Shown here: positions 12,058 to 21,689 of the stretch, one piece after another
Numbering within the stretch: position 1 is the stretch's first letter
Layout: every line of letters begins with the position of its first letter
The notes under the pieces: generated by a model
The model's input: only the letters and a program-made list of their open reading frames with translations
Told to the model about the DNA's origin: nothing
Databases searched by the model: none
Position numbers and translations under genes: made by a program
Origin: Apostichopus leukothele
Lineage: Eukaryota > Echinodermata > Holothuroidea > Aspidochirotida > Stichopodidae
Length of the DNA: 29,986 nucleotides
Reading direction: 5' to 3'
Assembly: GCA_010014835.2 (NCBI GenBank)
Contig: JAAAKB020231230.1
Coordinates: 1-29,986, forward strand

Positions 12058-12095
12058 CAGGAAGAGAGGGAGGGGGCAGGAAGGGCATGATTTCC

Positions 12096-12400
12096 AGGTT
12101 AGATTGCGAGTGTGGGAAGCGCTTACCTACCTGTCTGATAAAATTGTCATTTCACTCCGATCAAATTTCTTTTGTGACACGATGAATAACATCGACTATA
12201 GAATTACAGCTTTTGCTTGCACAGACCAAACAATTAACACCGGTGTTGAGATGAATAGACTTATGGCTGCGTTCGTTGCGAGGAATGTACGTGCTCTCAG
12301 ATCGACAGTTTTATGGCAATTGTCACGACATTTGCGGCCAGAGGCAAAAGGAGATGCACGATGACTGCGATTATTGCACTCAACGCAGCTCAAATGTTAC
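12096..12400. other. CpG-dense island with open frames on both strands
   Basis: CpG density is well above the background. A plus-strand frame of 115 codons (12017-12364) starts in the G tract and includes NNIDYRITAFACTDQ. The minus strand has a short open stretch starting MLFIVSQKKFDRS and ending at a donor (GACAG|GTAGGT) near 12137, preceded by an 'attctatag' acceptor-like site. Neither frame has recognisable homology, and the minus one is out of phase with the PPP4R1 exon at 14644. It may be a regulatory island, a first exon or an old repeat. Confidence 0.2.
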
Positions 12401-12895
12401 TTAGGAACAGTACTGTACGGTAGCTTCAAAGTTGAAATCCATAGCAGAGTTTCCAATGCAGATCGGCTAAATTCGTACATACCCCTCTCGATGGGAACAA
12501 AGTTTATAGGATCAGGCCTATATATCGGAGAAGACATATACTTCATAATGTTTGAACAGAACGTTGGGAGTGGGTGCTTAAGTGGGTTTACATGGGAGTG
12601 AGTAGTCATGGTAACTCCACCAACAAATCAAAACAGTCATTTGATCCACCACATTGTTATGATCTGACAGATACCTTGATACAGACCAAGGAAACATGGT
12701 TAAACACAGGCAAGCAAAACAGAGAGAAGTTCACTAATTATACAGCAATTTTCATGTCCACTATATTACACTGAAATTCTTACCGACTTGGAACTTTGCA
12801 AAAGCCTTCATAAAACGGCAACTTACATTGTGGACACTGCTTCAGCTAAACATCGTCACAGTTTAGCGAATGATTAGTACGCTCTTATGAGAATA

Positions 12896-12997
12896 CTACC
12901 CGAGCACACCAAATCTAACACCAAACAGCTGAAATAATAATTTAGGCCTGACCTTAAAAAGTATCTCTTTGGCTCTTGGTCTGCAGTAATAACCTAA
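12896..12997 (+). pseudogene. LINE ORF2 C-terminal fragment, decayed
   Basis: The plus-strand frame reads LPEHTKSNTKQLK, two consecutive stop codons, then FRPDLKKYLFGSW and a terminal stop. The pattern 'W-N-x-L-P-E-H ... F-R-x-D-L-K-x-Y-L-F' is the well-known tail of reverse transcriptases of Jockey/CR1/L2-type LINEs, and here it is preserved in a single frame across the two stops. Upstream bases (gagaatactacc) fit a worn 'LWN-LPEH' codon run. The piece is short and broken, so it is an old 3'-end copy. The clade cannot be assigned. Confidence 0.55.
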
Positions 12998-13384
12998 TTC
13001 TTCTTGAGTGTTACCCAAAATAAGTGTTCGATTTATCAACCCAAAGACAACCCTTCAATATTACTGCATCAAATAAATCTTAATCGGCAAGTTTAACAAT
13101 TTACTCTCTTCTTTAATTTCTGATCTTCATTTATTTTCTTCCTGGATACATTTTATTAATTATATTAATCATAAAGCAAAAGCAAAATCTAAAATTTATC
13201 AAAAACTGAAATTTGTAACTTGATCAAATCTACTCAATGAAAGCTGCTCTAAGTAAGCAGAATAACCAAAAAAAAAAACGTTACAGTGCAATTTGCATAG
13301 GGCAGGAGCCAATCGAACTGTGGAACAAAATATTGATTAACTTAGTTCTCAAAAACTAACAGAAATATGAAGAAAGAATTATTT

Positions 13385-13700
13385 AACTACTCATTGAATC
13401 GGTATTAGAAGTTTGATCCAGTCCAAACACTATCATCTCAAAATGATGAATCGGACTGATTTCTTATCAATCCTCTCATAAACTACTGCGTAAGTCATTA
13501 TTGCAACATCCCTAATGCTGTGGAGATTCCTAGAGACCCTCTCAACTTTTTCCATCGATGATACAAACAAACTACAACACGTGGCTGTAAGGCACATGTT
13601 CATAGTCCTGACCTCCCATTTTCAGACTCACGTCCCTAATGGGCATCCTATTTTACCATCACTTGCTTGTGCCTCCCCTCTCTGTATTGAAGCATAGGAG
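13385..13700 (+). pseudogene. Second LINE reverse-transcriptase fragment, decayed
   Basis: Spread over more than one plus-strand frame are SHYCN (13493-13507, like the 'LDYCNS' motif), TNKLQHV (about 13563-13583, like 'LNKLQRVQNSAAR'), then HPILPSL...PLCIEA (to about 13694), like 'ITPILxSLHWLPVxxRI'. The order and spacing are those of the region following the RT catalytic core in Jockey/CR1/L2 LINEs. The frame changes and lost Trp show decay. It lies 3' of the more C-terminal fragment at 12.9 kb in the same orientation, so the two are separate insertions or a rearranged copy. Confidence 0.45.
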
Positions 13701-14006
13701 ATGAGGAAGTCTTAGGAATTCATTAAGCCTACTACGCCGCTAACAGAAACCTTCATGAAATTCTAAATGCCAAAATTTGAACCTGACAGGAGGAGGCTAA
13801 TATATGTATCTTTTTGCCATCTGTGGGATGTGCTTGAGCAACCAACCTCACACATTTTATAAAGGTTATTGCTTCACCAGAGCAATGACTTGGTAAGAAT
13901 CCATCCGTAGCAATAGCAAAGTCCAATTCAAGGAAAAGGAACTATGACAAAGAGGTTTACTAGAGGAAAATCATGTGTAGTACTGTAGTAGCAACACAAT
14001 CATGAT

Positions 14007-14035
14007 AAACCACTTACACATCCGGTTAGTGGTTT
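14007..14035. repeat. Short imperfect inverted repeat (hairpin)
   Basis: aaaccacttac (14007-14017) pairs with gttagtggttt (14025-14035) with one mismatch and a 7-nt loop. A C12 tract follows at 14062-14073. It lies in the intron downstream of the PPP4R1 exon or in a nearby repeat. Confidence 0.6.
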
Positions 14036-14643
14036 TTAAACCTTTAACACACCATTTGTTTCCCCCCCCCCCCAAGGGTCTTAACCACATGTACCGGGAC
14101 CAGACTGTAATTATTCAGAGTTGTTAATATTCATTATTCAGCTGGCAGCGGGTTCCATCATATATTTTTATATTTTTACTGTCACTGCAGCATTCCTCTA
14201 CTGTCATAGAGGTGTGTTAGCTAACAGAGACACAAGAGAATGAGATGCTACCATTTGCATACTTGAAGTTGGTGACTGCATGATTTATTGGCGTTTGCTA
14301 GCTGAAACTGTTAACTACTGCATGTTTGGTATAAACTACTCCAAAACTATAAAATGTAACCAACTATATATTGCTATGGACTATGGCAAATCAAATTCAA
14401 CTCTCAAGATGCATTATCAGCCAAAAAATGGTTTCATAAGAATCGGGAATTGACTTCGATGGACTGGGATGACTTAACTCTAAGTTTTATCTCTAAACTT
14501 TACAATTTTGACTGTGCTTGACAGTACTTGTCACTGTGGTGGTAGTCTTTTTGAAGAGTAAAGATATAGAAACTAGCCAAATGAGTTCTTCACCAGATTA
14601 CCACCACATCCATTACCGAAAAGCTAAAGAATGTTATCATTAC

Positions 14644-14750
14644 CTATATCTTCCGAGAGGCACACCAGTACCTTCAACCCTTCTTCGAGATCTTCATGGA
14701 TGGTAAAAATGGCCCTCAGGGTGTCCAGAAGGTTCCTGGCAACCATTTGC
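14644..14750 (-). CDS. PPP4R1: PPP4R1 internal coding exon (first HEAT-like helices)
   Basis: Partial gene, next exon after 18629. The acceptor ttaattgcag lies upstream and the donor is ATAG|GTAATG. The exon is 107 nt: 1 nt completing the Arg codon, 35 codons, then 1 nt (ends in phase 1). It encodes QMVARNLLDTLR, then an acidic helical stretch (HEDLEEGLKVLVCLSED). Human PPP4R1, as recalled, has QMVARSLLDTLREV followed by a helix ending RLADDSEP, so identity is highest over the first 12 residues. This is the start of the HEAT-repeat solenoid that cradles PP4c. The intron separating it from the 18.6-kb exon is about 3.9 kb. No following exon was recognised in the remaining 14.6 kb, although the frame is intact and the splice sites look functional, so this does not look like a pseudogene. 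A plus-strand frame over the same bases is a shadow. Confidence 0.88.
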
Positions 14751-15365
14751 CTGCAATTAAGAGAAGATCATTATAGTGACAGTGCATTCACTGATGTGTC
14801 ATAAATCATTTAAGTTACTATGAACTAATTAAATACAAAATTAATTAGTTATAACTGCCATGTTTGCTACCTGATGGTCTGTCGATTTGTTAGTTCAATA
14901 CTTTATCGTTTGTTATTTATCTTTTTAAGGATTCCAAAACTCCACCAACATGAGTCTAGAAGGACATGATATAATGGGGGAGAAAGTACTAAATTGGTTA
15001 TTTCAAAACAGTTGACATTTACAAGTGCACTATCTCAAATGCTAGTATCACATAATTAAAGACCCCAGATACCATAAATTTCAGAAATGATGATACATCC
15101 GATGACAAACGGGGGGGGGGTTGTGCTCCACAATTCTACACCATTACTCGCTATGTACCGTACTGTGTGCAACTACACACAGTTTAAAACTCTCACTCCA
15201 AAAAATACAGCCATGCAATGGGTTAGGGTAGAGCTTATTCATCAAATTGAATGGAAGGTCATGTAGTGACAGTAGGGAAATACAAACGATAAAACTGAAG
15301 GACACACACTTTTGAATTGATTTTTAATGGTACATATTGTCCACGTACATTACTCATCTAAACAG

Positions 15366-15425
15366 TGGCCGAGTGGGTTTATAGTTATCTGACTGTCAGC
15401 TTGTAGTGTTACTGTCGCAACAATT
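15366..15425 (+). mobile_element. Possible tRNA-derived SINE head, degenerate
   Basis: TGGCCGAGTGGG at 15366 matches the RNA polymerase III box A of tRNA genes, followed by atctgactgtcag, which resembles a tRNA anticodon arm, and actgtcgcaa at the distance where the T arm should begin. Box B (GGTTCGANTCC) is not recognisable, so it is not a functional tRNA. A worn SINE head is the best reading; chance is possible. Confidence 0.35.
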
Positions 15426-15429
15426 GCTT

Positions 15430-18400
15430 CAAACGTTGCAAATATGAATTTGCTTCAAACAAAAACACCCTAAATGTACATTATTAGGGAGACCTGCCTA
15501 GCCAACTGTGCAGCATCAGACCGAACTCTGTTACGTATGTACATTAAATTACAAAATAACTAGATTGGAGAGGGAAACCCCCCCCCCCCCCCTCATGAAA
15601 AGCAACCAACTCCTACACCCCTAACTTTCAAAACCTAGTCCCCTGGCAGTGATGGTGTGACTTACATTAACAACTTAAAAAACTTCTCGAGGTGCCTCAC
15701 AAATCAATTTCAACCCATTCTTTTTATGTCTCACACGAACAATCCATTATCACATTATCACTTCTTAGACAAACCAGGAATTTTCGTTAAGTATCAGATA
15801 ATGTCGTTTCTTTCTGTATCACATACAGATAATTATGGAAAATATTCTCGGTCACTCACATCTTCCAGATAAGTAAGTCTAAGTACCGCACGTACCACTC
15901 TCACAGTCACTACTAGGCACTTATAGTATTCAATACTCTATTACACTGATCTACATTGCTGCCATCACTTCCCAAGTTTTATTTGAAACATTTCATTTCT
16001 GTTTCGTGTCTATCATCTCTGGAATTTGAAATTTCTGACCAAGAGTAATTCAATTCTCTGATGCCGTTTCCTGTTCTAGATTCAAAGAACCAGCTGAGAA
16101 AACAATTTCTTATTTAGCCTTTAAACGTTTTTTTATCTTTCTGTAATATTATGCTTTTGACCCCTAAGCCTTTTGCCTTATAGACTACCACAATTTAATG
16201 TTATCTAGTTATTTAACATCTTCTAGCTAGACTAAGTAAAAATATGTATCCATGAAACCATGCCATACATAGATTAAAAAAACAATTATCCATTAAAATC
16301 AGCCACTATCATGAGAACCATCCTTACAGACAGACAAATGCCATTCTTCATGTAAGCACGGTTTAACAGTCACAATGGTCCTGAAAATGGTACCAACCCC
16401 ACCCAGAACTGAGCACCACAATTATCAAAACATGTCCATAAATGGTGTTGCAAGATGTCATTTTCAATCAAGCCACATTCCAGGTATGTGCACGGTAGTG
16501 TTTAAACTACAGCTCGTTGCTAATTCCTCTATGATTTGTGGGTACAGGTATGTGCTCTCTTTCTGTTTCTCTTCATATTATCTTAAGGGTGGGGGGGGGG
16601 AGTGAAATTTTTCATGGACGACAGAATTTATTGAAACATTTATGGGAATCATTGTGCATATTCAGGACTTGTTAAATGATAGTTTTGATTATCATTTTAT
16701 TTGACTTCTTCTCAACTTTAAGTGGCTGTAGAAAATTTGGGTAGGTCATGGTTAACAATAGTATAAAAGAAAGAGCAGTTAAGGTCTGATACTTCTTTAT
16801 GTAGTCATGAAGTTCTTCTAGCGATTTAATGAGAAACTACAAACCACCTACATGTATTTTACATGGAGCGAGATATGTTGCAATGTAGATGCAAACCACA
16901 TGCTTGAAAATGACATCTCACCTCCAATATAGATGCACAAATGTTTGGGAAGCGTTCATTTTCTCACATTTTCCCCCCCTAATTATTACGAAGGAACACA
17001 CAACTGAATCCAGACAAAGAACATCACTATGAACAAACACTGCACTTACTTTCTCAGTGCAAATTTATATAAACTTTATATGATCATCTACATACCTACG
17101 TATAATCTTTGGAGTGGTTTCATAATTTATAAGCAACCCTTCTCAAGGTGAGTTTAGACAGGCAGTTTTTTTCTCCTCTTTTTTTTCTCACAGCCACAAA
17201 TTACCACTATCCATTTTTTTGCTTGAAATGTCACCCATCAGGAGAAGGGAATCGTTAAGCCGAGTGTGAAATTCTGAGAGAAGAAGACTTATCCAGCCAA
17301 GGGAAAACTTAATAAGGAAATTAGTCTAGAATGAAGAATCTATGCACCAGGCAGTAGTAGTGGCTTCATACACTCTTATGCCTGTGGCAATCATTATGGC
17401 ATGGCAGCACAATGGCTGGGTGAGAAACTACTCTTCAGTGTTAAAGACACTGGAAACAAGAAAATATAAAAGGGAAAAGATGATTTCCTGCCTAAAAAGC
17501 TGATTGCATTTTCACAGCATTTTATAATGAGGTAATTTATCTCTTGTGTGAAAAAAAGACTGCTGCGCTATTAGGTGTTCCGAGTCTTTGCTAATACAGT
17601 AAGGTAAATGGTGGATGGTTCAAGCAATGTGCCAAAAAAAAGAAAAAAAATTCTGTTAAAATATAAGAACTCTTAATGGAGACGAAGGTTACTACTGTTT
17701 GATGGATAAAATAATACATGGTACCATCTCCTACAACCGCTGAAACAGTGTGAGATGCCCAAGAACTGCTGCTAAGGTGACAAGGGTACCATTAAACTCT
17801 GTTTGTCAAATTCACTCAGTTGAAAGAGTTGACAGGCTAAAAGCTTCTGATTCATGTGCTGCTGTCACCGATGAGACAAACTTCCATACTTTGCCTCTGA
17901 ATCAACTTTTCTGACAATTGTGGTTCAAGTTTTAATCATAACTCTACACTCAAATACAGGGTAGTCCATTAGCTAATCAGTCAAGCTTCATTTGAAATAA
18001 TGTTGCAAAAGTTGAGGTTAAGATTTCCTATTTGGCTTTTTCACATAGATATGTGATAGACTACTACCTGGAAAGTGCCCGCGAAAGCAACATTTTCAAA
18101 CCGAATGGAGTTCCGAGTCGCTTAACTGTTAGAGAGTTTGTCTTATATTTAGTAATTGACAGACTGTGTTAGGTTCAATTGGCATCCAACACAATCAGTG
18201 AGTGGCTTTGAGTGTGGCCTCTTTTCCAAGCTACTATCATCACCGGTATTACAAACGTCTTTCTCAGTATTGCAGCGGTCCTTATATTAATCCAATTTAA
18301 TACTTTGGAGCTTGGGGCGAAGAAAAAAAAAGGATTATATTAGTTTCTTAGCACATATCAATCTTCAACATAGTAGACCAGAACGTAGCATTCTCTCTAC

Positions 18401-18628
18401 AAAACTTACTCCCTCGGAAACGGAAAGCTCTTTCCAAAGAATTATACCTTGGGACTGATGATGTATAAAAGGTCAGTCTCTGGAGCAGATGGCAAAGCTG
18501 TTGTGCCTGTAAATGTAAGTTAGTACTTGTGGAATCAAACCTGATCTAACACAATAGAGAATCAGCAGATATAGGGTAGGATTTCCTAAAAAAAAACAGA
18601 CACATAGAAGACAAAATTATGAACTTAC
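15430..18628. other. PPP4R1 intron, no exon seen
   Basis: Sequence between the two confident exons (with 14751-15365). AT-rich, with poly(C)/poly(G) tracts and no other structure recognised. Plus-strand frames at 15657-15872 and 16375-16605 are unsupported. Confidence 0.6.
15578..15592. repeat. Poly(C) tract (C15), longest of a set
   Basis: Longest of several C or G homopolymers in the window. Others are C12 at 101-112, G12 at 239-250, C12 at 14062-14073, G10 at 15111-15120, G10 at 16591-16600 and C13 at 25914-25926. They are noncoding and their lengths may be imprecise in the assembly. Confidence 0.85.
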
Positions 18629-18752
18629 CTATTGAAGACATTGTCACTGTCCCAGTACTTTTGTAATCTGCCAAGAGGAGAGAGTGTTTCTTCTTGAGTG
18701 GGGTAGAACCCGGTGGAGACCATGGACAATCCATCGTCCGCTTCATCTCCAA
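18629..18752 (-). CDS. PPP4R1: PPP4R1 internal coding exon (N-terminal region)
   Basis: Partial gene, one exon. On the minus strand a pyrimidine-rich acceptor (ttttgccttcag) precedes a 124-nt exon that ends at an excellent donor (AG|GTAAGTTC). Read in the third frame (2 nt, 40 codons, 2 nt) it gives an acidic start (GDEADDG) followed by TLSPLGRLQKYW and SDNVFN. From memory, vertebrate PPP4R1 has LTPLGRLDKYAASENIFNRQ in the corresponding place, so the match is specific. PPP4R1 is the HEAT-repeat scaffold that binds the PP4 catalytic subunit (PP4c) and directs dephosphorylation, for example of HDAC3 and IKK in mammals; those partners are known for the family and not shown here. The final split codon is completed by the first base of the exon at 14750, restoring Asn-Arg-Gln-Met. 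A longer frame with an internal ATG also crosses this exon, but it is a shadow without homology. Identification is confident; function is inferred from the family. Confidence 0.88.
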
Positions 18753-20672
18753 CTGAAGGCAAAAACAAAACAAGACTTTGAAAATAACGAAATGAGTCGA
18801 ATCACCTCTGAAGAAAGATATTTGAAAGAATCACACCTTCGCTGAAGAATTTTAAGGAAAACCATCTAACTACAAAATATGCTGACTACTTAAGACTGGG
18901 TCCAGGAACTACAGTAGCAGCAATGAGCAATTTCTGCAGCATTAAGCTACATAGGACGCCCACCACCTGTTGCCATATAAACCCCAACTTTATCACTCTC
19001 TTACAAACTGCCTGCCCAGATTGAACACTTTTCTTTTTGTAGGAACTGACCAGTTTCAATATTCCTAAGCTGACAAGATCCCCCATGTACACTACTGTGT
19101 ACTCACAGTGGAGTAACACATGAGGTGAGGTATGTCCAAGACAGTGTTTACAGCCAAGTACTTTCTGCTGATGAAAGGTACATTAAAAATTTTGCAGAGA
19201 AAAGCTTACGGTACATACCATGCATGCACCTTACAGCACAGGATGTTAGTACTAACTGCTGTTGCTGTTGAGTTTTAACCGCACAAATATTGCATAGTGT
19301 CAAAGGCACACTCTATACAGTAGAAATTAGCACGGATTATCTCGACTACAAACACTTCCACTTTCCAATAAGGTTGTACTGTATGATGTTAATAACTTCC
19401 TACTAACCTGACTCTCGTCAAGCTTTAACTCACAGCCATTAAATGAGAGTTATAACAAACCTGACATGCCTATTATTTCCTTCTGTCTGGCCAATATCCC
19501 CCCACACAGTTTTACTGTTACTAAGTACAGTATCTTGGATAGTCACAACTGTACAGTGTGTATGTATATACAGTACATATAATGTATAGAAAGTTGCCAC
19601 GGTCTTGAAAATGCCTTCCTATTTTACGGCTCTACGTGCAGTTCAGATTAATTATCAAGAAATATGAGACAAACCTAAATACAAAAATAGCACACAGCTG
19701 TTGAAACTAATATCAACTTTATTCCCTTAAGAAAACATCTGACAGTAAGTAATTTCTTTAAAATACACAATTGATGAGCTACAGTATAGTATAATGAGTA
19801 GTAGGCAATAACTGATGGCTTGGACTTATCAGCTAAGCTAGAAAACACACATGAGGGGTTTCTTACGATGCAGTACTTCAAAATGCAGTTAAGCAGTTTT
19901 GTAACATCTTATTATCTAAGGATAGAAACCCCCTCCCACCCGGACAGAAAGCAACACTCACTTAGTTTCCTAGATCAACATCTGACTTTCATATCTTTCC
20001 TTGATGGGAAAGTGGGTACCATATCCCCATCTGCTGTCGCAACACAAGAAGACCACAAAGGTTTTCTTTATTTTGCCAAGTTATATCTCACTTAAAAAAC
20101 AAAACTAATTAACGGCTTCTTAGAATAACCACAGCTTTTCAAAGTGCAGCAGCTTTGTTACTGAAGAACCACAGAAACGAAAGCGAGTTACTTTCAGCAT
20201 TGAGTAATTCAAACAGCTGATTTTTATAACCCAGTAAATATTGGTTATACAAGTAACGATCTGATCTCTAACAATTTTAACCAGACGGGTTCATTTTGGA
20301 CTCTGATCTTTGGACTGTGTACTCTCTCCATATATGCTTCCGTAAGCATTTTTTGCTCGTACCATTTGATTCCTAAAATGTTCTGATCACCGATGACTCT
20401 GTCCTTGCCATGTTACATAAATGATAATGTGTAATCATATATACAAAGTAAAGCCAAGTACAGTAGTATTATCATCAAGAATGTGCATGAATGACAATAA
20501 TTTGTACTTTGCCACCCCATTTCGTCAGTGAAGGTCTCGGCAGAGAGTGCCTTGTGAGATGGAAGAGTCCATTGTTTGTAGTGATGAAGTCTAATTATAT
20601 CCTTAATTAAACTGTTCAAAGTCCAGACATTTTAGCTCAGCTGGAATGGAAATGGGATAGCACTGAACTTAC
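18753..20672. other. PPP4R1 5' intron or upstream DNA, no exon proven
   Basis: Several minus-strand donor-like sites (near 19104, 19206 and 19964) were tested for phase with 18752. The donors at 19104 and 19964 lead into stops without an ATG in the required frame, and the one at 19206 shows no coding frame by eye. No other structure was seen. Confidence 0.5.
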
Positions 20673-20697
20673 AAGGATGACTTTGTGCACAAACCAT
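20673..20697 (-). CDS. PPP4R1: Candidate PPP4R1 start-codon exon (coding part)
   Basis: A strong minus-strand donor (CCTT|GTAAGTTC) lies at 20672. In the phase needed by the acceptor at 18752 (one leftover base), the preceding bases read ATG and seven more codons (MVCAQSHP) with a TGA stop two codons upstream of the ATG. The join creates a Phe codon and continues into GDEADDG. The exon could begin after a 'ttttgtag' acceptor about 50 nt further upstream, or be a first exon. The ATG context is moderate (T at -3, G at +4). The short N-terminus does not resemble the vertebrate one I recall (MADLSLL...), so this may be an alternative start or chance. The evidence is phase compatibility and donor quality only. 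Confidence 0.35.
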
Positions 20698-21050
20698 TGA
20701 TCAGCTGCTACACAACTCCATGTACGGAATCTATGCACTACAAAATTCTACAAATACTCTTGTAGGAAAACACCAGGATAGTTTGCCTAGAGCTCTTGAT
20801 ACACTAAGATCAGATGCAAGTTTCCTAAATGAGTGACTTCAAGGTATACCTTTGTGGATTACACAGAAAACTGCTAAAACCATGCTTATTTCAACTGTGC
20901 CTAAATTACTGACATGTTGGAAACAGAGTTTCAAATATTATGGCTTTGTTGCTTTGAAGATTATGCTTTCCCTTTTAGAACACCAGCTCTTGCAAAATTA
21001 GCAAGTACCTTTCCACCTAATTCCTGACCCTACTGTGCATAGCATATGTG

Positions 21051-21287
21051 GTACAGCCATGTACCCAGTACTAGAAGTCTTATGCATACAGTATAGCCAT
21101 GTAACTAGTACTAGGAGTCTTGTACATACAGTATAGCCATGTACCCAGTACTACGAGTGCTGTGCATACAGTATAGCCATGTACTCAGTACTAGGAGTCT
21201 TGTGCATTCAGTATAGCCATGTACCCAGTACTAGGAGTCTTGTACATACAGTATAGCCATGTACCCAGTACTAGGAGTCTTGTGCAC
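21051..21287. repeat. 40-bp minisatellite, six copies
   Basis: Six consecutive 40-bp units (21051, 21091, 21131, 21171, 21211 and 21251 starts), each built on gtatagccatgtacccagta, ctaggagtct and tgtgcataca. Units differ at one to five positions, showing recent expansion with some drift. Each carries the palindrome agtact. It lies 5' of the candidate PPP4R1 start exon, or in its first intron if transcription begins at 24 kb. Confidence 0.92.
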
Positions 21288-21628
21288 TTAACATGATTAT
21301 ATTCCTATGTTATTAATATAGCACCAACTTTGAATACACCACAACAGCAGCACAGGTTAATGTGTAGTACTGTGTTACAGACCATACTGCATACAGTGAG
21401 TGCATGCTACAACCTGTACACCAGTCTAAAACATTGGCTAGATGAAATACACATGTATGTATTTTTCATGATGGTGCAGCCTGTTCGGTAACTCGATGCG
21501 CTGCTCCAATGAGGAAGTAGTGTTTCCTTTGCTTCCTTCCAGCGAGGCTTAATAAACCCAAGAAATCTGGGTCTGCAGAATAACAGGATATTCTGTTAAC
21601 TGGCTAATTGTTTTAGTAGCAGCACACT

Positions 21629-21685
21629 ACACATTGCAAAGTTTGAATGATGCAATGCACATTGCAAAGTTTAAATGATGCACTG
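21629..21685. repeat. 28-bp direct duplication
   Basis: acattgcaaagtttgaatga (21631) and its copy starting at 21659 (with taaatg in place of tgaatg) are spaced 28 bp apart. A small local tandem duplication. Confidence 0.8.
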
Positions 21686-21689
21686 ACCC

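Noticed and set aside
12780-12850. Minus-strand CPQCKLPFYEGFCKVPS zinc-finger-like peptide beside a GTAAGAAT donor
   Set aside because: The peptide is about 20 residues, preceded by a stop with only a weak acceptor. The plus strand here lies beside a LINE remnant, so it is more likely chance.
14518-14706. Plus-strand frame overlapping the 14.6-kb PPP4R1 exon
   Set aside because: Shadow of the minus-strand coding exon.
18546-18773. 75-codon minus-strand frame across the PPP4R1 exon
   Set aside because: It is in the wrong frame. The homologous frame is offset and ends at the splice donor.
19100-19140. GTGAGTAC donor at 19104 as the end of the upstream PPP4R1 exon
   Set aside because: The required frame meets a stop upstream without an ATG or acceptor in between.
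20634-20660. tagctcagctgg, matching tRNA box A
   Set aside because: No box B or cloverleaf follows; an isolated 12-base match.
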